64,000 bases of DNA from Halichondria panicea (Eukaryota; Porifera; Demospongiae; Suberitida; Halichondriidae). The stretch spans positions 6,087,912-6,151,911 of the forward strand of contig NC_087385.1 of the NCBI RefSeq assembly GCF_963675165.1, in the 5' to 3' direction. The first letter of the stretch is position 1. Each line of letters opens with the position of its first letter. The notes beneath the pieces were generated by a model. It did no database searches. It was not told the origin of the DNA and saw only the letters and a program-made list of their open reading frames with translations. The translations under genes were made by a program, and so were the position numbers. Positions 1-10,813 of this stretch are shown one piece after another.

Positions 1-680
1 CTGGAGGTCCCTCATGTACCTTGATCAGTGCTGATGCCCTATTTCTTTACATTTATAAATCGTAAGCAGTTAATCGTGTCACATTCTATCAGTACCACAA
101 AATAGTAGCCCTGGACGAACATCAATAGTTCGTCACTTTCAATTTCTCTTTTTAAAGTTTTTCTTTGCTTGTGAAGTGATTTATTATGTAATTGAGAATG
201 TTCCAGAAGGAAACAGTCTGTTCCAATTCACTTGTGACAAATTCCTCCACTAGACTTGAGTTGATGCTAAAATTAGAGCTCTCTTGTTCTTTGTAAGGAC
301 CATTGTAACACACTTCGACAGGCCTGTTTTGGCCAAATAGCCAGTTGCATATATTCCAGCCTGGGCAACAGTAGCCTCAATATTGTTCAGTCCTGGTTTG
401 CTTTGCGTTTCACCCACTGAAGTACACATCATCTTGTAGTCACCAGATGACTTTGTTCACCACTAGAGTGTGCCCTTTGTACCCTAATCAAAATGTAAAA
501 GTACTGAATGACTGACACTACGCTGTGGTTAGGTTAGATTGGACACTGGTACCACCTAGATTTCCTTCCTCTGTAGTATATATGTGTGAATCTTACCGAA
601 TTGTCTTTTAATTGTGACGTGTACATCACCAGGATTGCACACAGAACACGGCATAGCGTCATGCAGCATAAGTCTGCACA
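1..680. other. AT-rich gene-free stretch at left edge
   Basis: No convincing exon is seen on either strand. The open frames here are short, lack family signatures and are not joined by plausible splice sites. A gene entering from the left cannot be excluded. Confidence 0.5.
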
Positions 681-685
681 GTACA

Positions 686-985
686 CACATACCTGGTGCA
701 GGAGTGGAGGGTTTCAGAGATTGGAGATAGTCAATAACTCCAGTACGCACATACCTGGTGCAGGAGTGGAGGGTTTCAGAGATTGGAGATAGTCAATAAC
801 TCCAGTACGCACATACCTGGTGCAGGAGTGGAGGGTTTCAGAGATTGGAGATAGTCAATAACTCCAGTACGCACATACTTGGTTCAGGAGTGGAAGGTAG
901 AGGCTTGATATAGTCAACAACTCCAGTACACACGTACTTGGTGCAGGAGTGGAGGGTTTCCGGAGATAGTCAACAACATCAGAAT
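686..985. repeat. 62-bp tandem repeat, about 5 copies
   Basis: The unit starts with acctggtgcaggagtgg and recurs at 691, 753, 815, 877 and 936. The spacing is 62, 62, 62 and 59 bp. The first three copies are nearly identical and the last two have diverged. Both strands are open across the array, which creates false reading frames ending in similar peptides. It looks like a minisatellite, with no sign of coding function. Confidence 0.9.
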
Positions 986-1032
986 AAGAATCGTATGATT
1001 CACTTGCATTCTCTAAGATAATGATGTTAATT

Positions 1033-1093
1033 GATGCTACATAGCAACACAACAGTACAAATCTGTGGTAGGCTTGATACGGGGGCGGCCGGG
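1033..1093 (+). repeat. Direct repeat, left copy, flanking the retroelement fossil
   Basis: About 60 bp beginning gatgctac and containing cagtacaaatctgtggtagg is repeated at 2175-2238 in the same orientation with a few mismatches. The pair brackets the decayed reverse transcriptase. Penelope-like elements often carry such terminal direct repeats (pseudo-LTRs), so this may be an element boundary. That reading is inference. Confidence 0.65.
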
Positions 1094-1699
1094 TAGTATA
1101 GTCAGGCGGGGTAGTGGTAGGTCCTAGATTGTACACCGGAACTATATCACCTGTCAGAACAATCACTCACCAGGGTCCTCCCAGAAATATTTAATTTGGT
1201 GGTTCGTACGAAAATTTGGACCAACAAAAATTACCCGCTATAGGGACCATCATACTCCCAGCTGGGGGATAGCCATTCTTTTGAGCGCTTACCGTTGGTG
1301 GGACCATCCTCTTGTTTGGGGGTACATGTGTTTCATCATTCATTTTTCTCTTCATCATCCTGCGAGTCTAGTCTAAGCTAGCTATTAAGGTCACATTACG
1401 TCCGTGGGCGTACATTAAACTGCAATAGCTAAAATGATGAGTTCTTCCCTTTTAGTTATGTCTGTTGTGGTTTGGGGGATTCTAGTACCCCTTTGACAAG
1501 TTTTTTAAGGGAGGAGAAACTATATAATTATGTAATGATGTTGTTGGTTTAAATGGTGTGTGGTGAAAAGGGTTAGGGGGAATTAATTTTAGATTTTATG
1601 TAAATTTAAGTCGTTTAGTGCCGCTCTGCTGTTTAATTGTGGGGTGGCTGTTGTTAAGATCGTGTAGTAGCCTCTCCAGGTCCTCTTTTGAAGCATGAG

Positions 1700-2010
1700 A
1701 ATATCATCACTTTTTCTAATTTGCCCAGGAAAATGTTTGCATACGTAGTGGCCATCTTTGTGCCCATAGCTGGTGCCTCTGATTTGGCTCTAGGTTCTAT
1801 CCCCGAACTTGAAAATGTTGTACTTTAGGACGAACCTGAGAAAGCTTCCTTTGGGATGGGCAGGTTGTTTGTTAGTTCAATGCATGCCTGGATGCCCTCT
1901 TCTTGGGGAATAAGCCCATGACGTCTATACTGACCAGGATGGTATGTGGTAGAAAGGCTGGTCCCTGAGAAAGGATCTCGAGTCTTTTATGTATGAGGGG
2001 AATGGCCTTC
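1700..2010 (-). pseudogene. Decayed Penelope-like reverse transcriptase fragment
   Basis: Read on the minus strand in shifting frames, this segment encodes recognisable reverse-transcriptase pieces. SIDVMGLFP lies near 1905-1940, EEGIQACIELTNN follows, then FVLKYNIFKF, and finally AMGTKMATTYANIF near 1715-1770. This order (palm aspartate block, helix, then the GTxMGTxMAPxYAN-type block) is typical of Penelope-like element reverse transcriptases. The frame changes several times and stops occur between the pieces, so the copy is dead. Only the middle of the RT is recognisable; no GIY-YIG endonuclease was found. Confidence 0.65.
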
Positions 2011-2174
2011 ATCACTAGTTAAGGTAGTGGTAAATAAATGTGTGAATGTATGAATGTACATTTGGTCTTCTTTAGGATGGCAGATGGATCGATGGGGAAC
2101 AGAAGTCCAATCAAGGTAATGATACTGTTCTAACAGGTGGCCGGTGTTACTATGCAGTTTATAATTATATTCAT

Positions 2175-2238
2175 GATGCTACAGAGCAACACAGCAGTAC
2201 AAATCTGTGGTAGGCTTGATATGAGTGGCCGGCCGGGC
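2175..2238 (+). repeat. Direct repeat, right copy, flanking the retroelement fossil
   Basis: This is the same-orientation partner of the 1033-1093 repeat, about 1.14 kb away, sharing cagtacaaatctgtggtagg and a ggccggg tail. The decayed reverse transcriptase lies between the two copies. Confidence 0.65.
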
Positions 2239-2883
2239 TATTTCTAAATCTATGTGTTGATTGATTGTTTTGTTTTGCAGTTCACTTTCCTTGAGTCCCA
2301 AGTGCCAAGGGGGATACACTGCACATAGTCGACTGGAGAAATCTCTGTGATATGGATCCCATAAACCCTTAGCGACTACAAGAGACGAGAGACTATGTTC
2401 ATTATTTACACAGTAGGCTTTTCCCAATTATTCTATTTTTATGCCGAGAGAGTCTACTTATTATTCTTTTTTTGTCCCTTTATTCCCTAAATAAATTCAG
2501 TTTTAATCATTGTATATACTGTAACATAACTGAGGCCTCAATGTAATCGCTGAGTGTCATTAAATGAATTTTATAAAAGAGAGAACACCCTTTCTGTACC
2601 CCTATGTTACTTAGATCTATGATTCTAGAATCTATTATTTCAAAATTATGTGAAAAGCCTATACATAACTATTATTTGAACAAGATGCATTCACCCTGTG
2701 CGTTGAGCTTCATTGCACAGCTAACAGAAAACAGATTAACAGGAATGATTGTAAATCTATAATTTATAGTAATTTATAGTGCCTTTGAAATTGCACCATT
2801 AACATAATTCATAATAATATTCATAATTATACAATATAGGTACAATAATTATCTTAATATGATTATATATTAATTAGTGTTAG
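2239..2883. other. AT-rich spacer downstream of NFRKB
   Basis: No gene is recognised. The right part is very AT-rich and probably holds the 3' UTR of the NFRKB gene, which ends at 2884 on the minus strand. Confidence 0.4.
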
Positions 2884-5800
2884 TTATGATGGGGTGGTGC
2901 TGCCGGAGCTCAGCCAAGGTTGTAGGCTCTTCTCAGCTCCATTGCCGCCAAACTGCTGACTCAGCACATCACTCTCGTCCCCCATACTGATATCAGGTAT
3001 AAAAGTGGGTGTGATCACAGTGGGTGTCCCTGGGAGGAAATTCTGTGTGGGCGTGAGGAAGTGTGATGGTCCGGCAGACTCGGTCATAAAAGTGGGTGTG
3101 GTTATTGAAGGGAGTCTAGCAGGCATCTGGTTGGTTGATGAAGGGAATCTGGGGTTGCTCTCCATTGCTATTGTAACACCTCCTTCCTCAGCACCACTGT
3201 CAGAGGAGTGCCAGCTGGAGGCAGAGTCTTGACTCAGCTTGTCCTCGATCGACACGAGAGAGCTGTCTAGGAACGGCAAGACCTGTGTGTGTAGTGTGTA
3301 GTGTATAGTGTGTGTGCGGTGACAGTGTGTGTGTGCATGTGTGCGTGTGGATATTTGATATCTAGTGTACATGACATATATCAGTAGATGTCCAGGCAAA
3401 CAGTTTACCTATGTTGTACCCACAGCTCTTTAATTACAGTCACTATCAGTTAACTTGACTGACCTGTTCCTCATCGCTGGAACCCCAGTCGGAGCTCTGT
3501 AGGGAGGTGGTGGGTTGGGCAGTGAGTGGAGAGGGGTGTATCTTGCTCGTGGACTGCTGACGCTGCTGCTGGCTTGTCTGCTGGTCTGACAATTTCTGAG
3601 AGTGTTTCGTCTTTTTTTTGGATGAGCTCTGAGCACCTGCTGTTTGAGTGACAATAATAAATTTGGGCCTCAATAGCTCAGAGTAGTATATATTTAGAAA
3701 GGCTTACATACATGTACCTTACATGAAACTATATTTGTGTTGCTATTAAACTACCTATCAGGGAGGAACAATCCCACACACCCACCTTGATCAGCCCGTG
3801 GTGTCTTCCCTCCCGTTCCTTCACTGGGTGTGGTCCCACTAGAGCGGGAGGGGGCAGTCTTGGGGGTGGTGTTGGTGGAGCGTTTCTTGGGTGGCGGCTT
3901 GACGGGAATGTCCTCCAATGGGTGGGCGGGGCCACCTGGGTCCAGGATCACTTCCCCACTGTCCACGCTCATGATCACCCTCTACAAGTGGTGAGCAACA
4001 TGTGATACTGATTCATTATAGTACGTGCATCTATTGATCTGAATTGCCTATAATTATGTGTTTAAAATGAACTCACTGGTCTGATACGAGGTCGAGACAT
4101 GAGCTTCTTCCGCTGGTTAGCAGCTACCTCACATGCCCAGAATATCCTCTCTGCAAGCAAGAATGATTATCTATATACATGTACAGTACCACTTCAGTGC
4201 TCCTGACAGGACGTATAAGGCTAAGCTACGAGAACATTAGCCCCAGAACACTAGCCCCACAACACAATGCAGATCGAAATAGTTAAACATATTTTAACAG
4301 CCGTAACTTTAGCACCGTTGATCCAATGTCAACATTTTTATGATTTCTAAGTGCTTGGAAGGATACCTTTCAAATGAATGTGTTTAAACCCAAAATTTCG
4401 TCGGAGCCATAATTTGTCATTTTTCGGCTTTGGACCATGGGCTATTATTCATGGTATGGCCAAATCGACCAAAAATGTTATCTCTTAAATATGAACTTTG
4501 ATGATACCATTTGAAAGGTCTCCTTCTAAGCTTTCATAAAATCATAAAATGGTTGATAATGGATCCACGGAATTCAAGTTATGGCAGCTGAAAGAGTCCC
4601 CCGAACCACATTAAACAGCGTTGTACATGTTGAACATATATACAGCCATAACTTTAGTGCTGTAGAACCAATGTTAAAATTTTTATAATTTTCTTGAAGC
4701 TTAGAAGGAGGCCTTTGTGGGAAGATCCTCAACAATGCTCTCAAGAGACTACATAATATCACAGTACACTCACCGAAGTCTTCCTCGTTCCTACTTCGGT
4801 GCAGGTAGATCCACACCTTCCTAGAGCCATCGTAACGAACGCACGGGTCCTTCTCATAATGGAGTCTGTCCAGGGCACCACTCACGGCATTGTTCAACTG
4901 CATGCATCAACATGTGCAAAAGCATTAATCAAACAAATCTTAACTGTACAGTTAGTGTTTGTCAACGCAATTTCTAAATCCAAAGTTGGGTAAATTTTTT
5001 TATAATACTATGGATCGATATAAACTGTGTCAGGAGTTGGCTCCTGACTGTGCACTAGGAACATAATGCTACAATACATGCTGTAAACATACACACACAA
5101 GTATTCATGATACCTGACTGTCGGACACATTGTCAGAGAGGTACTGGGAGTCCTGCACCAGGACACACAGCTACAAGCAAAACAATAAACAAGGGTAACA
5201 CTTCAGTACACACATTGCTATATAGCTCACATCAATTCTTGTTCCTTCTCCATTGGGTAGTCTGGAGGTGGCATCACGCACTGCAGGGATATGGTATATG
5301 ATATACAGTGACAATAGAGCTATAGGGTTCTCACCGAGTGAGAGTATAGTGACACAGGTGGGTCGCTCGGGTATGAGAAGGGCGTGGCCTCGGGCCTTGC
5401 TGCTCGCCTCCCTCTTGGTGGAACGAGAGCCCTACAACAGGAAGGGGGTCACGATGGTAGGAGGAGGGGGACATGGATAAGTATAAAACAAATAAAGCAA
5501 TGTCAGGCTATGGGTAAGGATCTCTCACATGATAAACTGAATCAAAATCACAGGGAAAACAACTAAGATCTCGCATAATTTTATACATAATAACATACTT
5601 TGACAGGCCCAACTGGTGCCTCAAAGCCATGCACCATGTAGGTAAAGGACTTCTGAGGGGAGGCATAGCGATCCCTTTCCTGCAGTGGGGAGATTACCAT
5701 TACAACCATACTGGACTATTTAGGAGGACTGGAAACAGTTTCTGGGGGCTGAGATTTATCACTAACAGTACTGTATTGCTGCATAGAACAGCTAGTACAC

Positions 5801-8563
5801 AAAATAGTACTCCACATACCAGTTGTTGGAATTTCATGATCTCCTTTGGAGAGCAAGACCTGAAAGTGAATCGAGTCCATCTGCAGAATTGGAAAAAGTC
5901 ATATGATACAGTTGGAGAATCACATGACTATCAAATGATACTCACACATGAGGAGGCGGAGGCTCGTACTCTGAATAATCCACCACGGGCTATAAGAGCA
6001 AAAAAGTGTGTGCGTATACATACAAAGAAGTAGCGCTCAAAAGTAATAAACAGCCAATGATATTAACAACGCATACATGTATCCAATTAGGGCATCACAT
6101 GATCACTCACGAGAATTTTGGGCAGGCTCTGTAGCCAGTGATCGCAGAGAATGAGCAGATCCACATCATTGTCTCTACCAGCCCCTGAGCAGGAAAGAGG
6201 GAGGTAATATCTTAACATACATACAACAATGGACACTCTTACCGATCCACTTCCAGTGGTCTATTCTGTCCCGGAACTCAATGACAGGTATGAAGTGAGC
6301 CAGAGGAGAGAACGAGGACACAGCTGCAGAGAGAGAGGATATGTATATAGAAATTATAGTCATTAAAACAACTAACACACTGACCTCCCACTTCAGCAGC
6401 TAGATAGCAGATGGCAGAGAGAGTGAGCTGGGACCAGTTAGGGCGCCTCCTACCCCACACACAGCAGGACACCTCAGGAGACCTCTGGGTAGTGAAACAA
6501 TACCTACTGAGTGATGGATAACTAGGTGCACACACATAAATTGCCTGCCAATTTTAATACTGTTTCCCAACAAAATTGTACCAACTTGCACTACAGTATA
6601 CTTACCATAGCATGCCTCACATACTTCACCAGCTGCAAGGGTTAAAATTCACAGTCATTACACATAGCATATATAGCATATAATAACACGAACCTTGCTC
6701 AGTTCTCCCTTCCCATCTAGATTATCTGTGAAGATGTGTCTTAGTAGAGAAAAGAAACTCATAAACTTGGCCACCGGGAGTGGTCCCTCGATCCTGAGAG
6801 AATGAAAAGACATGCCTAAAAATAAACAAAAATGAAAGAGATTGGAACCAGGAAATACAGAAGAGAAACGCATGGCATAATGAGTGAAGTCCATACAACA
6901 CACGTACTGCCTCTGGCGACAGTGAGAACACACCTGACTGGCTCTAGTGGCGGGTCAGCTGTTGAGCCAGTATTGTCCAGTGGTCGATACGCCTCGTACA
7001 CGGCCTGGTGGGCGTCAGTATTCACATCCATCCCTGCATCATGAGGTAATAACATGGTTGGATGTGTACGTATGTACAGTGTATATGTGCACACTCACCT
7101 TCCACTCTTTGCAAAGATCGAGACCTGTGCAAGACTGGTTGGGCCACACCCACTTCCTGATCTGTTTTCAGCCTCTTACTGACCGCATGTTGTTTGTCTC
7201 TCACTCTTCTCCTCGAAAAACCTGCACAACAGTGAAACACAAAACAGGATTGTAATATTAGGATAAGAGCTCTATTGGGTACAGCTGTAACAGTTAGTGT
7301 TTGCTTACTTCTACTATAGTCGAGGTTCTGTCTTGTCTCCAGACCTTTCACTGCTTGTTCGGCACTTGTCTGCGAGTGGAGACCGACATGCAGTTAATAA
7401 TTATGTTAATTCCCCGGCGGCCTGATAAAGTACCTTATTCATCTTTCTCTTAGTTCTGTGGATTTGCAACATCTGTCTGTACTCATCATCAGTGACGACA
7501 GTATCGTCTGTGATCTGATTGGCTGGTTCTTCCTCGTCTGACGACATATACGCGCTACCTTGATCACACTCTTTCCTTATCTCGTGCAACAACCTACATT
7601 ACAAACTCCTTCCTTCATGTCCTTTATACTTCCTACAATAAATGTTTAAATACAATACCAGCCAAGGGACTTAGAGGTTTCCTGCTGCACTTCAAAACAT
7701 GATTTTTTTGTTAAAATTTATTTGGGCCATAATTTACACACCTAGTGAATGTGGACTCCCTCCTCCTCTGACCGGCTGGTTTCTCTGTGTCTCTGCTTGA
7801 GGAGAGGTTCTCCAGTGCCCCTGAGAATAGTGCCTCCTGCAGTAGGTGTTGTCTTGACAATAACAGCTCCCTCAGAATGGCCACATAGCGGGCCTGCTGA
7901 CTCAGCTATATAGTGTGGGGGGAGGGATCGTAACTAAGTGCATGTACATATATTGGGCTACCTTATACTGGTGCTGTTTCAGCTGTACAAGGTGTTGCTG
8001 TGAGGCCACGACCTCAGGGGAGAGAGAACCATCTGTAGTGTATAGCAAAAAAAGTGTAAAATAGTGTCGTGAAAAAAAAAGAAGAATAAACTAACAATGC
8101 ATTTTTTCCCAAAGTTTCTGGATAGGATTGCCAAATCTCACGTTGCCACCGGAGAATAGCAGTCTGTGGGTGTGGAAAATGAGTTTACATAACGACCACA
8201 ATTGATACTAACGTACGTTAGCAACGCACTGTGACTGTTACGGAAAAACAAAACGCACTTGAGCATGTCTTTGTCTGGTTGAGGGTGGTCTCCCTTGGTT
8301 TGAGGTAGCAATGCTTCAAGCCTTGTCCGCTCTTCCTCTGTTAGTACATTGTCCCATGTGTTCCCACTGAGGACCTCAGAGAATATGTGGCTCTAGGGGG
8401 AATGTTAGTGAGCATGATTTTCCAACAGTGCTGGCTTATTAGGCTACCATACATCTTCTAGAAGACAGGCTGGGACATTCAGTTGCTCTCCTCCCAATGA
8501 AATAGCTTCCATCTTGGTAGAGCATTGCAGAATAGGGTCACTTTGGCTTTCAGTATCATCCAT
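2884..8563 (-). CDS. NFRKB: NFRKB, INO80 chromatin-remodelling complex subunit (multi-exon)
   Basis: NFRKB (INO80G) is a metazoan-specific INO80 subunit that docks the deubiquitinase UCHL5. The start is the ATG at 8563 (MDDTESQSDP). Early exons at 8453-8563, 8259-8392 and 8096-8163 splice in frame and give VLSGNTWDNVLTEEE and LLFSGGNVRFGNP, matching the NFRKB N-terminal DEUBAD region. Further exons run downstream: the SSDEEEPANQ acidic stretch near 7540, RDATSRLPNGEGTR near 5240-5285, and NNAVSGALDRLHYEKDPCVR with KVWIYLHRSRNEEDF near 4790-4895. The last two blocks are the winged-helix domain of the family. The C-terminal exons (3751-3978, 3446-3650, 2884-3282) are low-complexity Ser/Pro/Lys sequence ending in a TAA stop. 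Exon borders in the middle are approximate. The gene stands head to head with the Pointed-only gene. Confidence 0.93.
3283..3345. repeat. GT-rich microsatellite abutting an NFRKB splice acceptor
   Basis: On the gene's sense strand this is a CA-rich run ending directly in the cacacag acceptor of the last NFRKB exon (exon begins at 3282). It replaces a normal pyrimidine tract. Confidence 0.85.
4268..4715 (+). repeat. Dispersed repeat in an NFRKB intron, with a partial second copy
   Basis: The segment from about 4268 to 4625 matches, in reverse orientation, about 45640-45830 in the SV2-like gene. Shared words include gatccaatgtcaacattttta, accatgggct and ggatccacggaattcaagtt with small changes. 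The opening motif (acagccgtaactttag) recurs at about 4641, 340 bp on, as a partial second copy. No coding potential or clear terminal inverted repeat is visible, so the class is unknown. Confidence 0.75.
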
Positions 8564-8834
8564 ACTTCTTAGCTTTTAATTTTAGGGGGTTGACACGTGG
8601 GTACTTGGAGGTCAGAGATCAAAGTTCAGAAGTTGGTGGGTGTGGAAGGGGTGGGGGAAGTTAGTGTACGTACTGTAGTTGAGTGCGGTTAAGGAGTTCC
8701 GGTTGCGGTGGCCGGCCAGCCACTCCGGATATGATTCAAGATCCAGTCTAGTCGAGTCGAGTCGAGTCGATCTTGTCCTCGATCCTGTGATTCCGGGATT
8801 CCATAAGCAGGAGTTCTCTGCCGGAACTATAACT
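8564..8834. promoter_or_regulatory. Shared promoter region of NFRKB and the Pointed-only gene
   Basis: The two start codons diverge across 271 bp, so this spacer must hold both 5' UTRs and probably a bidirectional promoter. It contains four uninterrupted gtcga units near 8750-8769. No TATA box is evident. Confidence 0.55.
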
Positions 8835-9346
8835 ATGCTCGAAGAAACAGCAGACAAACTTCCATCAGGTAGGTCATTTGAAATAATCTAGACTGATCAA
8901 TATAATATTATCTATATAAATATGTACCTTGTATAGAATAATAGCCTTCACATTGCAATAATTTGTATGCATTGTGTTGGATGTGATTTCTAAAACCGTG
9001 GCAGCGTTAATTGCTGTTTTGCAATGACAATAATCCACTTACTCCCTCCCCTCCTATCTGTCTCTCTCTCTCTCTCTGTCTTCTCTATGCAGACCCGAGA
9101 TGCTGGACTCGTGAACATGTCACAGTGTGGCTAAAGTCCTCCACTGTTCGATACAGACTGGAAGATGTGCAATCTGAACGTTTCCCTATGAATGGCAAAG
9201 GCCTACTGCTCATGACCAAGGACATGTTTGTGTATCGTGTCTGTGAGGGTGGCGGTATCTTGTATGAAGACTTACAACTGAAATTACAGAGGGTGTTCAA
9301 AGAATGTCTAAAACAAGTGTCGGGTAATGCCCAAACTGTCACATGA
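8835..9346 (+). CDS. Free-standing Pointed (PNT/SAM) domain protein, Mae-like
   Basis: Two exons (8835-8868 and 9093-9346) join in frame through a GT-AG intron and give about 95 residues starting MLEETADKLPS. The first ATG in frame is at 8835; the frame is open further upstream but has no ATG. From residue 12 to the end nearly everything is one Pointed domain: CWTREHVTVWLKSS at its start, then RFPMNGKGLLLMTKDMF, then ILYEDLQLKLQR. The MNGK-LLLxTKxxF and LYExLQ patterns are those of the TEL/Yan class. There is no ETS DNA-binding domain. In Drosophila the Pointed-only protein Mae binds the Pointed domains of Yan and Pnt and controls their polymerisation, nuclear export and phosphorylation. A similar role here is inference, supported by the adjacent Pointed-ETS gene. 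Confidence 0.8.
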
Positions 9347-9687
9347 AAATCACACGCACTTATTTGCGGAGAAGGGACTTAACTCTGTGTAATTGTTTCC
9401 TGTTGACAGTTTTCATTCTTGTTCCATTTCCTTTTTTATTTTATTTCACACCTGTGATGAATCTACTATTCTCTCTGTATAATTATACCATTTCCTTTAT
9501 GATGTCGGGTGTACGTCTACAATGCATAATTCATGCAGTGTATAATTGTAATGAAATTTGATATCAAAAGGATGTCGTATACGTACATGTCATGTCCTGA
9601 ATAATTATAAATGATCGTGAAGAGTAATAATTAGTCGTAATCATAAGAAATAAGTAATATAACAGAGACTGTAAGTTACAATAATGC

Positions 9688-10756
9688 TTATTGCGATGAC
9701 GGTAATACATTTGCCATAGAGAATACAGGATGATAGAGAGCTTGTAGTACATTCATAGCTGCAGGGTCTGGTGTTGCTATAGAGGGTGGTGTTTGCTCCA
9801 GCTTTACTGTGGTGGAGGGTTGAGGGGAGGGTGTGTGCTGTGTGGAGGAGGGAGGAGAGGGAAGACTGGTGGCTTTCACAAGAGTACCGAGATCTTGAAC
9901 TGTACAGCTCTCCACAGTGTTTGGTAGTGCCTCTAATTTCGCAACGTTGTGATAAGAGTTGGTGTTGGCTATGGCAGGTTGTTGATGCTCATCAGAGCTG
10001 CTTCTTGAAACAGTGCTAGGATCACTGCCAAGGTATTTTGCAATTGTGTCAAAGTTGAACTGGTACACATATCGCTTCCCATGAACTTTGTGCATAATCT
10101 TTTTATCGTAGTAATATCGTATTGCACGACTGAGCTTGTCATAATTCATTGCCGGCTTTCGTTTGCGATTCCCCCAGAGTGTGGAGACAGCCTCAGGATC
10201 GAGCAGCTTGAACTCTCCATCTCCTCCGGCCCAGTTGATAATGTTAGAGTATTTGCTGTCTTGCAAGAGCTCGTACAGAAACTGCCACAGTTGAATTTGT
10301 CCTGCAGGTAACAAGTATAACACACTGTCTTAGTGATTGTTCATTCAATCGGATAATTATTATTGTGTGCTAACTCTATTAAACAGGTACAACCTTCAAT
10401 ATCCTTTTTCTACAATCATGATAATTATACGACTAACTAGGACCACATTCAGACAAATGAAAATGAGGACAATGCTTATGTTAGCAGCATTTCCTTTAGG
10501 AGAATGTTGAATAGAACATTTGAGTATAGAATCAGTAACTTTTTCTATTACTGTTTACCCAAGAATCTACTCGGGTAACAGTGTAGTATTCACTTGAAAC
10601 AGACAAAGCTGACTTCCTTTGAAACCTAATAGCTTCCTGTAACTCTCATGAAAACTTCCTGGCTCATGTATCAGCACTACCTCAAACAACCTCTCATTGT
10701 TATTAACTATTCACATGACGATACATAGCATTACACACATTGCACACACTGCACAC

Positions 10757-10813
<57 letters not shown>

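Noticed and set aside
680-985. Regular repeats considered as a CRISPR array
   Set aside because: The copies are contiguous 62-bp units without unique spacers, and the DNA is eukaryotic.
855-1166. Minus-strand frame of 103 residues and similar frames at 556-792
   Set aside because: They are products of the 62-bp tandem repeat and the direct repeat, with no protein signature.
8679-8834. 52-residue N-terminal extension of the Pointed-only protein
   Set aside because: The frame opens with TTG and runs through the gtcga repeat; the first ATG is at 8835.
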